This document shows, in pieces, positions 9,184 to 18,483 of a stretch of DNA of 64,000 nucleotides. This stretch comes from Marinifilaceae bacterium (GTDB lineage: Bacteria > Bacteroidota > Bacteroidia > Bacteroidales > Marinifilaceae). Numbering within the stretch: position 1 is the stretch's first letter; every line of letters begins with the position of its first letter. The stretch spans positions 1 through 64,000 of the forward strand of contig JAOARN010000046.1 of assembly GCA_025210485.1 (NCBI GenBank), written 5' to 3'. The notes under the pieces are model-generated. The model saw only the letters and a list, made by a program, of their open reading frames with translations. It was not told where the DNA came from and did not search any database. A program made the translations under genes and the position numbers.

Positions 9184-10350
9184 TTAGTTGTTTATAGAAG
9201 GTTTTATGTTTGCTATATATCGTATTAATAGTATACATAATAAGGGTAAAAAATTCATTGGTAGAACAAATGGAGATAATATCCATATTCCTATGGCTAG
9301 AATTATAAGTATTGTACAAAATCTAAAATAGAGCTTTTTAAATTTATGATTTTTTGTAAATAAGCACCAAATGCTTATTGGAATTATAAATGGGGCAGCC
9401 CATAGTTGGTTTAAGTTAGGAAAAGTTGCTTCGTGATCCGTGAAAAAACCAAGAAAGAAAATAATCCAACCAATAAGTCCTACTATTATAAAAATACCTA
9501 AATCTAAAAATATTAATTTTTTAGACTTTCTGTGTCCATATATTGAATAAATTAATACTATGAAACATAATAAACTAAAGATAAAGCCAGGTTTAAGGAA
9601 AAATGGAATTTCTGGAGCTTTGTTTGTATATGCTAATATTTCATTTTCTGATTTAACAAGTTTTACATATTTGCCAGATGCATTTTTTAATTTAGCCTTA
9701 GAGTACTCCATCATTAAAAAGTCAGGCAGAAACATTTGTTCTCTGTTTTCGACTATTCTATCACAATCAGTACCAAGCACTATATGAATTCCAAACTGTA
9801 TCCATTTATTAGCACAGAGATATTTATCGAGCATATCCCAGAATCGATATATTTGATTGTCAGAGTAATCATAAACTATCTCACCGCAATTAGTTTCAAT
9901 TATATCTCGAATTCTTGTTGAACAATTATCAAATAAAAAACTATAGTGATAATATTTGTTTTCTGGTTTGTAATTCTCTAATAAAGCATCAACTAATTTT
10001 CTTTTCTGTAGTAAATCTAAATTTAATTCTTGTTCGATTACACCTCTTCCGTCCTTTTTGTATTCTTCAATAAATCTATCATAATTACCACAAGCTAATC
10101 TATATAATAGCTTTCCACGTGCAAACTTAATGTAGAAATTTTTTGTTCTAAAATCGAAAGTACCATAATTGAATACTATATCATAGTTTTTTGTTTCTAA
10201 TCTTATGGCTGAGTGACCAAACAAAGAATATAATTCATTTCCAGGTGAGCATGTCAATAAACTTATTCTGGTGGAATCTGTAACTGTTATTGAAAAAGAT
10301 TTTAAACATAAAAATAATAAACAAATAAAAAAGCCTAATTTTTTTAACAT
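9184..10350 (-). CDS. DUF4105 (Lnb N-terminal-like) membrane protein
   Basis: A 388-residue envelope protein: a signal peptide or anchor (residues 1-20), a DUF4105 domain over about 25-230, then about five membrane helices from residue 250 to the end. The DUF4105 domain shows LLTCSPGNELYSLFGHSAIR, VFNYGTFDF, and DNCSTRIRDII. The Ser/Gly-His and Asn-Cys positions resemble a permuted NlpC/P60-type hydrolase site, which is known family thinking rather than proof. The domain should face the periplasm. It sits just upstream of the thioesterase gene on the same strand. Function is unknown; a lipid- or peptidoglycan-linked role is conceivable. Confidence 0.78.
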   Translation of the reverse strand: MLKKLGFFICLLFLCLKSFSITVTDSTRISLLTCSPGNELYSLFGHSAIRLETKNYDIVFNYGTFDFRTKNFYIKFARGKLLYRLACGNYDRFIEEYKKDGRGVIEQELNLDLLQKRKLVDALLENYKPENKYYHYSFLFDNCSTRIRDIIETNCGEIVYDYSDNQIYRFWDMLDKYLCANKWIQFGIHIVLGTDCDRIVENREQMFLPDFLMMEYSKAKLKNASGKYVKLVKSENEILAYTNKAPEIPFFLKPGFIFSLLCFIVLIYSIYGHRKSKKLIFLDLGIFIIVGLIGWIIFFLGFFTDHEATFPNLNQLWAAPFIIPISIWCLFTKNHKFKKLYFRFCTILIILAIGIWILSPFVLPMNFLPLLCILLIRYIANIKPSINN

Positions 10351-10666
10351 AGTGTTTTATTGTGATTGCGAAAAGTGATTTAATACAACAAATATATTTA
10401 ATTATTATGAGCAATAGCAGTAATATAAATTTTTTATAGATATATGATTTTTTTGCTATAATGTAATTGTTGCATTGTAGTATATAAAACTGTGATTATA
10501 AAAGATTTGTTTGAATTGTAATGTTTTTGTAAATTAAAAATAAACATATGTTATATAAGTGTAATTATTAGGGTGTTTATAAGTTTAGTATAATATACCT
10601 GTTATTAAAACTATTCGAAAATCATATGTTTTTATGTTAATAATCATTAATCTATAAGCTATAGTC
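10351..10666. other. Divergent intergenic region
   Basis: Separates the outward-facing DUF4105 and thioredoxin-like genes and must hold both promoters. It is extremely AT-rich. No exact TTTG/TAnnTTTG pair stood out and no RNA gene was seen. Confidence 0.4.
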
Positions 10667-12001
10667 ATGAATAAAATAATAAATCTTTTTTTCTGTTTTT
10701 GTTTAGTTAGCAATATTGGTTTTAGTCAACAAATAATAAAATCCAAACTTATTATAAATAAACCTGCGTTTTTGAATTTATATACTTTTGATGGAGTTAT
10801 CGAAAAATCAATAGGTTCAGCAGCTATAGATAAAAATGGATATTTTGAAATAAAACTTAATATTAAGTATGAAGGTATGAGTTATTTTAAAATTAATGGA
10901 AAAAAAATTGCTGACTTTTATTTGTATGAAAATACAAAAATTGATAGTATAAGCGATAGATACTATTTCAACAAATCAGATAAAAAGAATACAATGTGGT
11001 CGGAATATATGAAAGACAGGTATGTGTTTAATTCTAATTATAAGGCATTAAAGGATTTGTTATTCATATATCGCTCTACTCCAGAATTGTTTGATTTGAA
11101 TTTCATTTCACAGGTGGAGGATGAATTATCTCGGATCGAATTATTGAAAAAAAATACAGAAAGGAAACTAGCTACTTTACCTGCGATTTATAACATGCAA
11201 GTTTGCCGATTGTATATTGAAAAGCTTTATCAGTACAGCATTAATAGGAAAGGTGATTATTCTTCTTTTTTGACTTTTCCTAAAGCTTGTATCAATGAAA
11301 GTAATATTTTGAATGGAGGATTTGTCCGGAGTTTAATAGATGGCTACTATTCTATTGCAGCAATAGATGTAGAAAAATCGAAAGTTAAAATGCAGGATTT
11401 TTTGACTTTTATGCTTGATAATATAAAGGATTATGATAATACTAAAATTGAATCCATAGCAAGTTATATGCTTATGTCTTTGGAAAGATTTGGATTGTCT
11501 AATCATAATCAATTTTTGGCAGATATGATACGTAAAACAAATTGTACTTTAAATAATGGCGCTAATTTAATTGATGATTTTTACACAAATATAAAAATAG
11601 ACCTGCAAGCTCCAGATATAAGTTTTAAGAACAACAAACTAGGAGATGTTGGATATGAAAATTTAAGTCAAATACCAAATAAAGTTAAAGTCTTAATTTT
11701 TGGAGATTCCAATTGTCCAAAGTGCAAATATGATTTAAATATGCTATTAAGAGCAAAACGATACGTAAAAGAGCTTAAGGATATTGCTGTTATATATATT
11801 GATTTGGCTGATAAAAAAGCTCAGGTCTTTGATAAGAATGATAATGTAATTCACTATAAAGATAATAAGCAATGGGATAGCGATATCGTTCGAAGTTATT
11901 ATGTTTATGCTGCTCCTACTTATGTTGTCATGAATGAAGATAATAAAATAATTCAAGTTCCTACTATGATTTCAGAATTTCTATCCAAGTTTACTAATTG
12001 A
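10667..12001 (+). CDS. Exported thioredoxin-like (TlpA-type) protein with CPKC site
   Basis: A 444-residue protein with a signal peptide (about residues 1-20, ending GFSQ). The first 100 residues look like the beta-rich DUF4369-type domain common before thioredoxin folds in Bacteroidota. A helical middle follows, then a C-terminal thioredoxin fold at about 315-440 with the redox motif C350-P-K-C353 and a cis-proline segment AAPTYVVM. It probably reduces or rearranges disulfides, or carries reductant, in the periplasm. CPKC differs from the classic CGPC and CxxC spacing is intact. It is monocistronic, and its partner proteins are unknown. Confidence 0.75.
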   Translation: MNKIINLFFCFCLVSNIGFSQQIIKSKLIINKPAFLNLYTFDGVIEKSIGSAAIDKNGYFEIKLNIKYEGMSYFKINGKKIADFYLYENTKIDSISDRYYFNKSDKKNTMWSEYMKDRYVFNSNYKALKDLLFIYRSTPELFDLNFISQVEDELSRIELLKKNTERKLATLPAIYNMQVCRLYIEKLYQYSINRKGDYSSFLTFPKACINESNILNGGFVRSLIDGYYSIAAIDVEKSKVKMQDFLTFMLDNIKDYDNTKIESIASYMLMSLERFGLSNHNQFLADMIRKTNCTLNNGANLIDDFYTNIKIDLQAPDISFKNNKLGDVGYENLSQIPNKVKVLIFGDSNCPKCKYDLNMLLRAKRYVKELKDIAVIYIDLADKKAQVFDKNDNVIHYKDNKQWDSDIVRSYYVYAAPTYVVMNEDNKIIQVPTMISEFLSKFTN

Positions 12002-12240
12002 TTGCTTTAGAACTTTTAAATTCATATTTAATATATATGTTAATTAGTATATTTGACTTAATAAAACATAATTTTTTTTTTGTGACTATTGAAAATTAAT
12101 GGCAAATATCTAAAAATCATTGAATTTTTGTTTATTTTGCAAAACCAAAATTCAAAAATGAATATATTTATTTCCAATTTCAAAAATATATTTACATTTT
12201 TGTATGTAAACTTATAGTAATAAGAATATTAGCCATATGG

Positions 12241-12276
12241 TAGCGAAAGGTTTTATGAAAATAAAACCTTTCGCTA
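12241..12276 (+). promoter_or_regulatory. 15-bp hairpin in the 5' leader of the receiver-pseudokinase gene
   Basis: Perfect stem 12241-12255 with 12262-12276 and a 6-nt loop, ending 24 bp before the ATG at 12300. It could be a late terminator for the gene upstream, but that gene stops 240 bp earlier and no T-run follows. A translation- or transcription-control element is the alternative. Confidence 0.5.
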
Positions 12277-12299
12277 TTTACAAAAAAACATTATTATAA

Positions 12300-13469
12300 A
12301 TGAAGAAGTATAAAGTTCTTGCGGTCGATGATATCATTGATAATATAAGAGTTTTACAAAGCATTTTAGATTCAGAGGTTTATGAGCTTGATTATGCATT
12401 AAGTGGTAAAGAAGCCATAAAGAAATGTGTAATGAATGACTTTGATTTGATTTTATTAGATATAATGATGCCAGGAATGGATGGGTATGAAACCTGTGAG
12501 TATCTTAAATCTAAACTTAAAACTAAAGATATTCCAATCATATTTGTAACTGCCATGAATGATTCAGAAGCGATTATTAAAGGTTTTGAAATAGGTGGGC
12601 AAGATTATGTAACAAAGCCTTATAATCCAAAAGAGTTATGTGCAAGAGTGAAAACTCAAATTGACCTTAAAGTAAAAAATGAATCTTTAAAACGCTTAAA
12701 TCTTGAATTAGAGGAAAGAGTAGCTGCAAGAACACTTGAATTATATGAATCAAATCTGGATTTGGCAAAAGCAAATAAAAAGCTTACTAAACTGGAAGAG
12801 GCTAAGGGCGATTATTTGTTTTTAATGTCTTCTGAATTGAGAAATCCTTTAAATGGAATTATTGGTTTCTCGGATATGTTGGAATATTCGATTAAAAATA
12901 AAACTCATCTTAAATATGTTAAGTTAATAAAACAAGCCTGCGAAAATTTGATCGGAGTCTCGGATACTGCTTTACTATTATCTGCACTGAGATTTGAAAA
13001 GTATGATTTGAATAAATCTGAAGTTTCCTTAAATCAAATATTTAAAGCTTGTTCTGAATCTTTAAACCTTAAATTAAAAGATAGAAAGATAAAACTGAAA
13101 ATTGCAACTAAAAAGCAATTTAAAATTGACGCAGATGAAGATTTGTTAAAATTATGTTTTACGAAACTGTTGGAGAATTCTATTTATAATGCCCCTGCAA
13201 AATCAAGTGTAAAAATTAGTTTTGTGGACGATGATAATTCTATCAATATTATTATTGAAGATAAAGGAATGCATTTTGAAAATAATAGTCCTGATTATAA
13301 TTTTACATTTTATAAACCCACACATAATGAGAAAGAAACTAAAAGGCTAACCTCTGGCTTAATAGTGGTTAAGTTGATTCTTGATTTACATAACTTTGGA
13401 ATTGATGTTGCTAATAATATAGATGGTGGTGTCCAGATTAAAATCAATATCTTTAAAAAAAATGACTAA
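12300..13469 (+). CDS. Response-regulator receiver fused to a histidine pseudokinase
   Basis: A 389-residue cytosolic signalling protein. The N-terminal receiver (1-120) is intact: D10, D11, phospho-acceptor D54 (LLDIMMPGMDG), T84 and K106 (TKPYNP). A coiled coil (about 125-165) leads into a DHp-like helix in which the expected MSHELRTPL reads MSSELRNPL, so the phospho-accepting histidine is Ser178. The ATPase-like domain keeps an N-box-like LLENSIYNAP, but the G1 box is DKGMHF and no G2 box is visible. The kinase half is probably catalytically dead and may act as a dimerisation or output module. It is followed 11 bp later by msrC, suggesting co-expression. Confidence 0.82.
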   Translation: MKKYKVLAVDDIIDNIRVLQSILDSEVYELDYALSGKEAIKKCVMNDFDLILLDIMMPGMDGYETCEYLKSKLKTKDIPIIFVTAMNDSEAIIKGFEIGGQDYVTKPYNPKELCARVKTQIDLKVKNESLKRLNLELEERVAARTLELYESNLDLAKANKKLTKLEEAKGDYLFLMSSELRNPLNGIIGFSDMLEYSIKNKTHLKYVKLIKQACENLIGVSDTALLLSALRFEKYDLNKSEVSLNQIFKACSESLNLKLKDRKIKLKIATKKQFKIDADEDLLKLCFTKLLENSIYNAPAKSSVKISFVDDDNSINIIIEDKGMHFENNSPDYNFTFYKPTHNEKETKRLTSGLIVVKLILDLHNFGIDVANNIDGGVQIKINIFKKND

Positions 13470-13480
13470 AAACAGAAAAT

Positions 13481-13939
13481 ATGAGCAAATTAAAAAAATA
13501 CGATAGGCTTTACAATCAGCTAAAAGAATTGCTGCACACTACAAATAATAGGAATTCTAGACTTGCATCTATAGAAGCTTTACTTCATCATAAAATCAAA
13601 TATTATTTTTGGACTGGTGTATATATGTTAAAGGATGGAGATTTGTTGGTAGAGTCGTATCAAGGTCCTATAGCCTGTCAAAAGTTGAGGAAAGACACTG
13701 GGGTTTGTTGGGCTGCTGTTAATACTGGTAAAACAGTTATTGTGGAAAATGTTGAGGAATTTCCAGGTCATATTGCATGCAATTCTGCATCCAAGTCAGA
13801 GATTGTAATCCCATTAAGAAATAAGCAAGGTGAAATTATTGGTTGTTTCGATGTTGATTCTAAAGAATTGGGATCTTTTGATCAGGAAGATGCAGAGGGC
13901 TTGGAGAAGATTTTAAGTCTTGTAAATGAAGATCTTTAA
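13481..13939 (+). CDS. msrC: Free methionine-(R)-sulfoxide reductase (GAF domain)
   Basis: Reduces free methionine-R-sulfoxide in the cytoplasm, part of oxidative-damage repair. The 152-residue protein is a single GAF domain with the fRMsr signatures QGPIACQKL, TGVCWAAV and FPGHIACNSASKSEIVIPL. The three active-site cysteines are C66, C76 and C100, with the same spacing (10 and 24) as recalled for the E. coli enzyme. GVCW replaces the commoner GVCG. It lies 11 bp after the receiver-pseudokinase gene, so the two are probably one operon. The assignment is strong. Confidence 0.9.
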   Translation: MSKLKKYDRLYNQLKELLHTTNNRNSRLASIEALLHHKIKYYFWTGVYMLKDGDLLVESYQGPIACQKLRKDTGVCWAAVNTGKTVIVENVEEFPGHIACNSASKSEIVIPLRNKQGEIIGCFDVDSKELGSFDQEDAEGLEKILSLVNEDL

Positions 13940-14000
13940 AGCACGATAAGACAAAAGATTTATTTTTTTGTTGAAAAGGAATATTTTTATTTTGTGTAAT

Positions 14001-14525
14001 ATGATAAATAATTCTACTCAAGCGATTTTTAAATTTTGCCCTCGTTGCGGAAGCTCAAGCTTCAATTATAAAAAGGGAGATTATTTCCATTGTAGTACTT
14101 GTAATTTTGTGTATTATGTTAATTCGGCTACGGCTGTAGCAGCAATTATTGTTAATGAGAAAGGTGAAATATTATTAACAAAACGAGCATTAAATCCAGG
14201 CAAAGGAATGCTTGATCTACCTGGTGGTTTTGTTGATATTGGCGAAAAGATTGAAGATGCAATGTATAGAGAAATCAAAGAGGAATTAAATTTGAATATA
14301 AGTTCGATGAAATACTTATGTTCTTATCCAAATAAATATTTATATTCTGACCTTATTGTCAATACTTGTGATTGTGCTTTTGTTTGTAATGTAGATAATA
14401 TCGAAGATATAATAGCTGGAGATGATGTAGATGATTTTAGTTTTTTTTCTAAAGAGAAGATTGATTTTAATGACATATTCTCTGAATCAATTTCAAATAT
14501 AATAAAGAATTATTTCGATTTTTAG
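14001..14525 (+). CDS. Nudix hydrolase with N-terminal zinc ribbon
   Basis: Hydrolyses a nucleoside diphosphate linked to another group (ADP-ribose, NAD(H) or similar); the substrate cannot be fixed. Starting at the ATG at 14001, the 174-residue protein begins with a zinc ribbon (FCPRCGSSS ... FHCSTCNFV) and continues with a Nudix domain whose box reads GGFVDIGEKIEDAMYREIKE then EL, fitting Gx5Ex7REUxEExxU. A longer frame begins with TTG at 13968 but adds an unrelated hydrophobic stretch. The zinc ribbon plus Nudix arrangement is like NudC or small ADP-ribose pyrophosphatases of Bacteroidota. Confidence 0.82.
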   Translation: MINNSTQAIFKFCPRCGSSSFNYKKGDYFHCSTCNFVYYVNSATAVAAIIVNEKGEILLTKRALNPGKGMLDLPGGFVDIGEKIEDAMYREIKEELNLNISSMKYLCSYPNKYLYSDLIVNTCDCAFVCNVDNIEDIIAGDDVDDFSFFSKEKIDFNDIFSESISNIIKNYFDF

Positions 14526-14725
14526 TCTATTTTGAATTATTCGTGAATATTGTATGTGTTTCATTGATAGACAAATAAAGCTTTGTTATTAGTGTAATCT
14601 TTTATCTTAAGTAATTGTTTTTTTAAAGCGATATCTTAGATAGAGAAATGTTTATTTAAAAAATATTAAATTCATAAATAGTTTGTTATGAATATTTGAG
14701 TTTTTTTGATAATAATAATATTATA

Positions 14726-15409
14726 ATGAATATAAATAATAGAGGTGAAAACTTAGGTGTTGTTAATTCAATCCAATTGGAGAAAAAAGTGGTGATGGTT
14801 TTTGGAGGAAGTCGAGGTATTGGTAAAGCCATTGTTGACGATTTGACAAAAGAGGGATGTATTGTCGAATCTGTTTCAAAAACAACAACAAATACCGATA
14901 TAGCTAGTAAGCATGATATTGCTTTCGCATTGCAATCTGTATTTGAAAAACATCAACGAATAGATTATGTTGTAGTTACAGCTGCTGAATTTTGTAAAAG
15001 TGATATAAAGGACTTGGTTGATGATGATATAGATAATATTATCGACGTTAATTTAAAATCTAATGTTTATATTGCCCGGGATTCATATAAATACTTAAGA
15101 AAAACAAAAGGACAATTAATTTTATTTGCCTCTTCTTCAATATCAAGAGGAAGGGCTGGTTATGGTCTGTATTCAGCAACAAAGTCTGCAATTGCTAATC
15201 TTTCTGAAGCTATTGCAGATGAATGGAAAGAGGATGAAATTAGAGTTAACTGTATTTCACCTTCAAGAACAAAAACAGAAATGAGAGAAAAGTACTTTGG
15301 AATTGAGAACGAGGAAAGTCTATTAAGCCCCAAAACCATTTCGAAAATTGTAATTGAAACTTTATGTTCCAATAAAACAGGAGAGGTGATTAGCATAAAG
15401 TTAAATTAA
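14726..15409 (+). CDS. Short-chain dehydrogenase, Bcs1/TarJ-like reductase domain
   Basis: An NAD(P)-dependent SDR of about 227 residues. It has the nucleotide motif GGSRGIGKA, the catalytic serine in ASSSISRGRAG and the YxxxK pair in YGLYSATKSA. The C-terminal stretch NCISPSRTKTEMREKYFG then EESLLSP resembles the reductase half of bifunctional Bcs1-type proteins, which reduce ribulose-5-phosphate before CDP-ribitol formation. No cytidylyltransferase partner is next door, so that role is inference. The ATG at 14726 is preferred to a TTG at 14696. Gap of 200 bp from the Nudix gene and 25 bp to the next gene. Confidence 0.7.
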   Translation: MNINNRGENLGVVNSIQLEKKVVMVFGGSRGIGKAIVDDLTKEGCIVESVSKTTTNTDIASKHDIAFALQSVFEKHQRIDYVVVTAAEFCKSDIKDLVDDDIDNIIDVNLKSNVYIARDSYKYLRKTKGQLILFASSSISRGRAGYGLYSATKSAIANLSEAIADEWKEDEIRVNCISPSRTKTEMREKYFGIENEESLLSPKTISKIVIETLCSNKTGEVISIKLN

Positions 15410-15434
15410 AAGAGAAAAAAATTTTTTTATAAGA

Positions 15435-16721
15435 ATGAAAATTGAAGATAATTTAGTTGAACAAAAATACTCTATTATTCATATCGAAACCACTGGTATT
15501 TCGCCTAAGCACGGTGATGAAATAATTGAAATAGCAATACATCAGGTGAATTTTAGTGGTGAAATATTAGATTCATATAGTAGCTTAGTTAATATTAATG
15601 CAGATTATCTGTCGAATGATATTCACGGCATCTCTATAAAAATGTTGAAAAAAGCACCGAAATTTTCAGAGATTATCCCTGATATTCTCTTTAGATTAAA
15701 TAATTCAACTTTGATTGCACATAACTGGGATTATGTGAAGCTTTTTTTAGAGTCTGTTTTGAGTGAATTTGAGCTTAATTTGCATGGTATATGCACTCTT
15801 GAGTTGAATCGAAGAGTATCAGAGAATGATTATTTTACTAGTCTAAATCAGATTTGTTCTTATTATGATATAGAGGAATACGACGAATATAGTTCATTGA
15901 ACGAGGCCAAGCAAACTGCGAAATTATTTTCAATTTTAAAGAACCTTTATTTACAGCAGAACTCAACAGAGTCTTTTCTGAAAAAATATTGTAAGCCAAT
16001 AGAAATAAAAAATTGCCCTCCTGCAAATAATATATTTAAACATAGAGAAGATTTAGCGGAAATAGAAGGAATTCAGAATAGTAAATTCTATAATATGTTG
16101 AATAGGCTTGCCACAAAACCTAGTTTGTCTATCCCAATTCGACAATATCTGCATGTTTTGGATAAGGCTCTTGCAGATAGGATATTAACAGAATCAGAGG
16201 TTGATTCGCTTGTAGATTTTGCAGAGTATTATAAATTATCGAAAAAGCAGGTTATTGATATACATTTTGAGTATTTAAGAAGATTAATTCGAATTTATTT
16301 GCTAGATCAAATATTATCAAATACAGAATTGGAGGATTTGAATCTAGTTGCAGATATGCTTTGTATTACCCGCAAAGAGCTAAATAAGATTATTGATTTT
16401 GAAAAGACACAAATATCAATTACCACACCTCTTCAGATTGAGAATATACGTTCATTAGAAGGAAAAACTGTTTGTTTTTCTGGGCATTTACATTCAAAAA
16501 TAAATGGGGATAGAATTGATACTTCTATGGCTATACAACTGGCGAGTGAAAGAGGATTGATAGTTAAGCGAATTGTTTCAAAAAAATTGGATTATTTGGT
16601 CATTCCATCAGATTCGGACTTTTCTTTAAAGGCAAGGAAGAATCAAAAGGCAGTTGAACATGGTGTCCAAATAATAGAGGAAAATATTTTTTGGGAGATG
16701 ATAGCGGTAGAAATAGATTGA
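15435..16721 (+). CDS. Degenerate DEDDh exonuclease-like protein with TerB-like middle and BRCT
   Basis: A 428-residue protein. Residues 11-170 have the DnaQ/RNase T fold pattern, but the five catalytic positions D-E-D-H-D read H16, E18, V101, Y152 and E157, so nuclease activity is unlikely. Residues about 230-320 are helical and acidic, with two similar segments (ILTESEVDSLVDFAEYY and ILSNTELEDLNLVADML) like a TerB-type domain. Residues about 345-428 form a BRCT domain (LEGKTVCFSGHL ... GVQIIEENIFWEM). Full exonuclease-TerB-BRCT proteins are known; this copy probably binds DNA ends or partners rather than cutting. It follows the SDR gene by 25 bp. Confidence 0.75.
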   Translation: MKIEDNLVEQKYSIIHIETTGISPKHGDEIIEIAIHQVNFSGEILDSYSSLVNINADYLSNDIHGISIKMLKKAPKFSEIIPDILFRLNNSTLIAHNWDYVKLFLESVLSEFELNLHGICTLELNRRVSENDYFTSLNQICSYYDIEEYDEYSSLNEAKQTAKLFSILKNLYLQQNSTESFLKKYCKPIEIKNCPPANNIFKHREDLAEIEGIQNSKFYNMLNRLATKPSLSIPIRQYLHVLDKALADRILTESEVDSLVDFAEYYKLSKKQVIDIHFEYLRRLIRIYLLDQILSNTELEDLNLVADMLCITRKELNKIIDFEKTQISITTPLQIENIRSLEGKTVCFSGHLHSKINGDRIDTSMAIQLASERGLIVKRIVSKKLDYLVIPSDSDFSLKARKNQKAVEHGVQIIEENIFWEMIAVEID

Positions 16722-16743
16722 TATTAATAGATAATAGACATAA

Positions 16744-16784
16744 TAACAAAAAAGGTATATTTGAAAGATATACCTTTTTTGTTA
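16744..16784. terminator. Bidirectional terminator between convergent genes
   Basis: Perfect 17-bp stem (16744-16760 with 16768-16784) with a 7-nt loop. An A-run on one side and a T-run on the other serve both the exonuclease-BRCT gene and the convergent rlmL gene. Confidence 0.88.
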
Positions 16785-16792
16785 TGTTTAGT

Positions 16793-17983
16793 TTAATCTT
16801 GATCTTCTTCAGATTTAGAATCTTTGTCTTCAAATTTATCTTTTAATTTACCTTTATACATTGAGTATTTTTGGTATTTACATTCTAAACCACCATTGAA
16901 TAATGTTATCTTTCTTGATGGTCTTAAACCAATGCTATTAAAACATTCTTTTGAATAACTAAGAATCCATGCGTCATAACCAGAGAAATTATGTTTAAGT
17001 CTTTCTCCAATCATTTCGTACAAACCATTGAGATCTCTTGGTTTTAATCTTTCACCATAAGGAGGATTGGTAATCAACACACCTTCATCATTTGGAGGTA
17101 AAAACTGTTGGAAAGGAGTTACTTTCAATTTAATTTTTCTCCTCAATCCTGCATTTCTGATATTTTCTTCAGCAATTTTCATTGCTCTGTCTGATATATC
17201 AGCACCTATGATATTTCCTTCGAAATCCACTTCTGTTTCTTCGTTGTATATATCATCCCAAAGATCTTCATCGTAATCTTTCCATTTTTGGAAGCCAAAT
17301 TCTTTTCGATACAATCCTGGAGGAATATTATATGCAATTAAGGCAGCCTCAATTAAGAGAGTCCCTGAACCACACATTGGATCTATGAAAGTAGATTTTT
17401 TATCCCAATCTGATAATAAAATCATCCCAGCAGCAAGAACTTCATTCAAAGGAGCAGGAGTTTCACCAACTCTATAACCTCTTTTGTGCAGAGATTCACC
17501 CGAGCTATCTAACGAAACAGTACAGGTGTTTCTATCAATATGAACATTAATTCTGAGGGTAGGGTTAACCATTCTTACAGAAGGTCTGTTTCCAGTTCTC
17601 TGGTAGAATTGATCAACTATGGCATCTTTAATTTTGTATGTAACAAATTTAGAGTGCTTAAAATCATCCGAACTTACAGTGCTATCAATAGCAATGGTAT
17701 CTTTGTTTGAAATGAATTCTCCCCAGTTAATGTTGTATATACCCTCGTACAATTCGTCTGTATTCGAAGCCGAAAATTTTACAATAGGTTTGATTACTCT
17801 GATGGCAGATCTTAAATGCAGATTTGCCTTATACATCATACTTTTGTCACCTACGAAACTTACTGCTCTTTTCAAAATCTTGACTTCCTCAGCCCCAAGA
17901 TTTGTTAATTCTTCCGCCAAAACCTCTTCTAATCCATGGAAGGTCTTTGCTATAAGTCTGAATTTTTCGGTATTTGTTTCCAA
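16793..17983 (-). CDS. rlmL: THUMP-domain 23S rRNA (guanine-N2) methyltransferase
   Basis: An S-adenosylmethionine-dependent methyltransferase of the RlmL/YcbY N-terminal type, which modifies G2445 of 23S rRNA in E. coli. The 396 residues comprise an N-terminal ferredoxin-like plus THUMP region (about 1-160; FHGLEEVLAEELTNLG) and a Rossmann methyltransferase domain with DPMCGSGTLLIEAALIA (SAM motif) and the catalytic TNPPYGERL. The second, RlmK-like domain of the E. coli fusion is absent, as is usual outside gammaproteobacteria. The acidic tail (DKFEDKDSKSEEDQD) is unstructured. It is monocistronic and convergent with the BRCT gene. Confidence 0.88.
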   Translation of the reverse strand: METNTEKFRLIAKTFHGLEEVLAEELTNLGAEEVKILKRAVSFVGDKSMMYKANLHLRSAIRVIKPIVKFSASNTDELYEGIYNINWGEFISNKDTIAIDSTVSSDDFKHSKFVTYKIKDAIVDQFYQRTGNRPSVRMVNPTLRINVHIDRNTCTVSLDSSGESLHKRGYRVGETPAPLNEVLAAGMILLSDWDKKSTFIDPMCGSGTLLIEAALIAYNIPPGLYRKEFGFQKWKDYDEDLWDDIYNEETEVDFEGNIIGADISDRAMKIAEENIRNAGLRRKIKLKVTPFQQFLPPNDEGVLITNPPYGERLKPRDLNGLYEMIGERLKHNFSGYDAWILSYSKECFNSIGLRPSRKITLFNGGLECKYQKYSMYKGKLKDKFEDKDSKSEEDQD

Positions 17984-18483
17984 AATATATCTTGTTTATA
18001 TTATTTTAATAATTATGCGCTTCTCAAAATAAATTTAAGAAAATACATCTTAATATTGAAACTAAATAATGATTTGCAAATATATGATTTGTATAAATAG
18101 TAATCATATAATATTAGTTAATAATTGCAGTATGGTCCATATTTTTTTTTATATGTATGTTTTTTTTCTCGTTTTGTTCTTAGTGTAACTACAATATAGC
18201 AATTGTAAGTTAGTGGAATTTTATTTTAGAATTTTTTCATTTTACCCCTTATTATAATTATATAGGTGTTTGCTGCTCGCCTTTCTGAAAATTGATATAC
18301 CTAAATGATAAAAAAATGAGAAAATAAAGCAACCAATTCGACTCATTGTCATCAAAACAGCAAATAAAGAAAATTAGTATCAAATTCATGTTTTAAAATG
18401 TGAATAGATGTAACAGATGTTTGAATAATAAACAATCACTAATCTGTTTATTATTCTAATTTATAAGATTAAACTAAATTATT
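17984..18483. other. Divergent 500-bp intergenic region with a 12-bp hairpin
   Basis: Between rlmL (minus) and a lipoprotein gene (plus). The only structure seen is a perfect 12-bp inverted repeat at 18423-18434 / 18445-18456 (GAATAATAAACA and its complement, 10-nt loop), ending 27 bp before the lipoprotein ATG. It may be a leader hairpin or operator. No gene or RNA is apparent in the rest. Confidence 0.5.
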
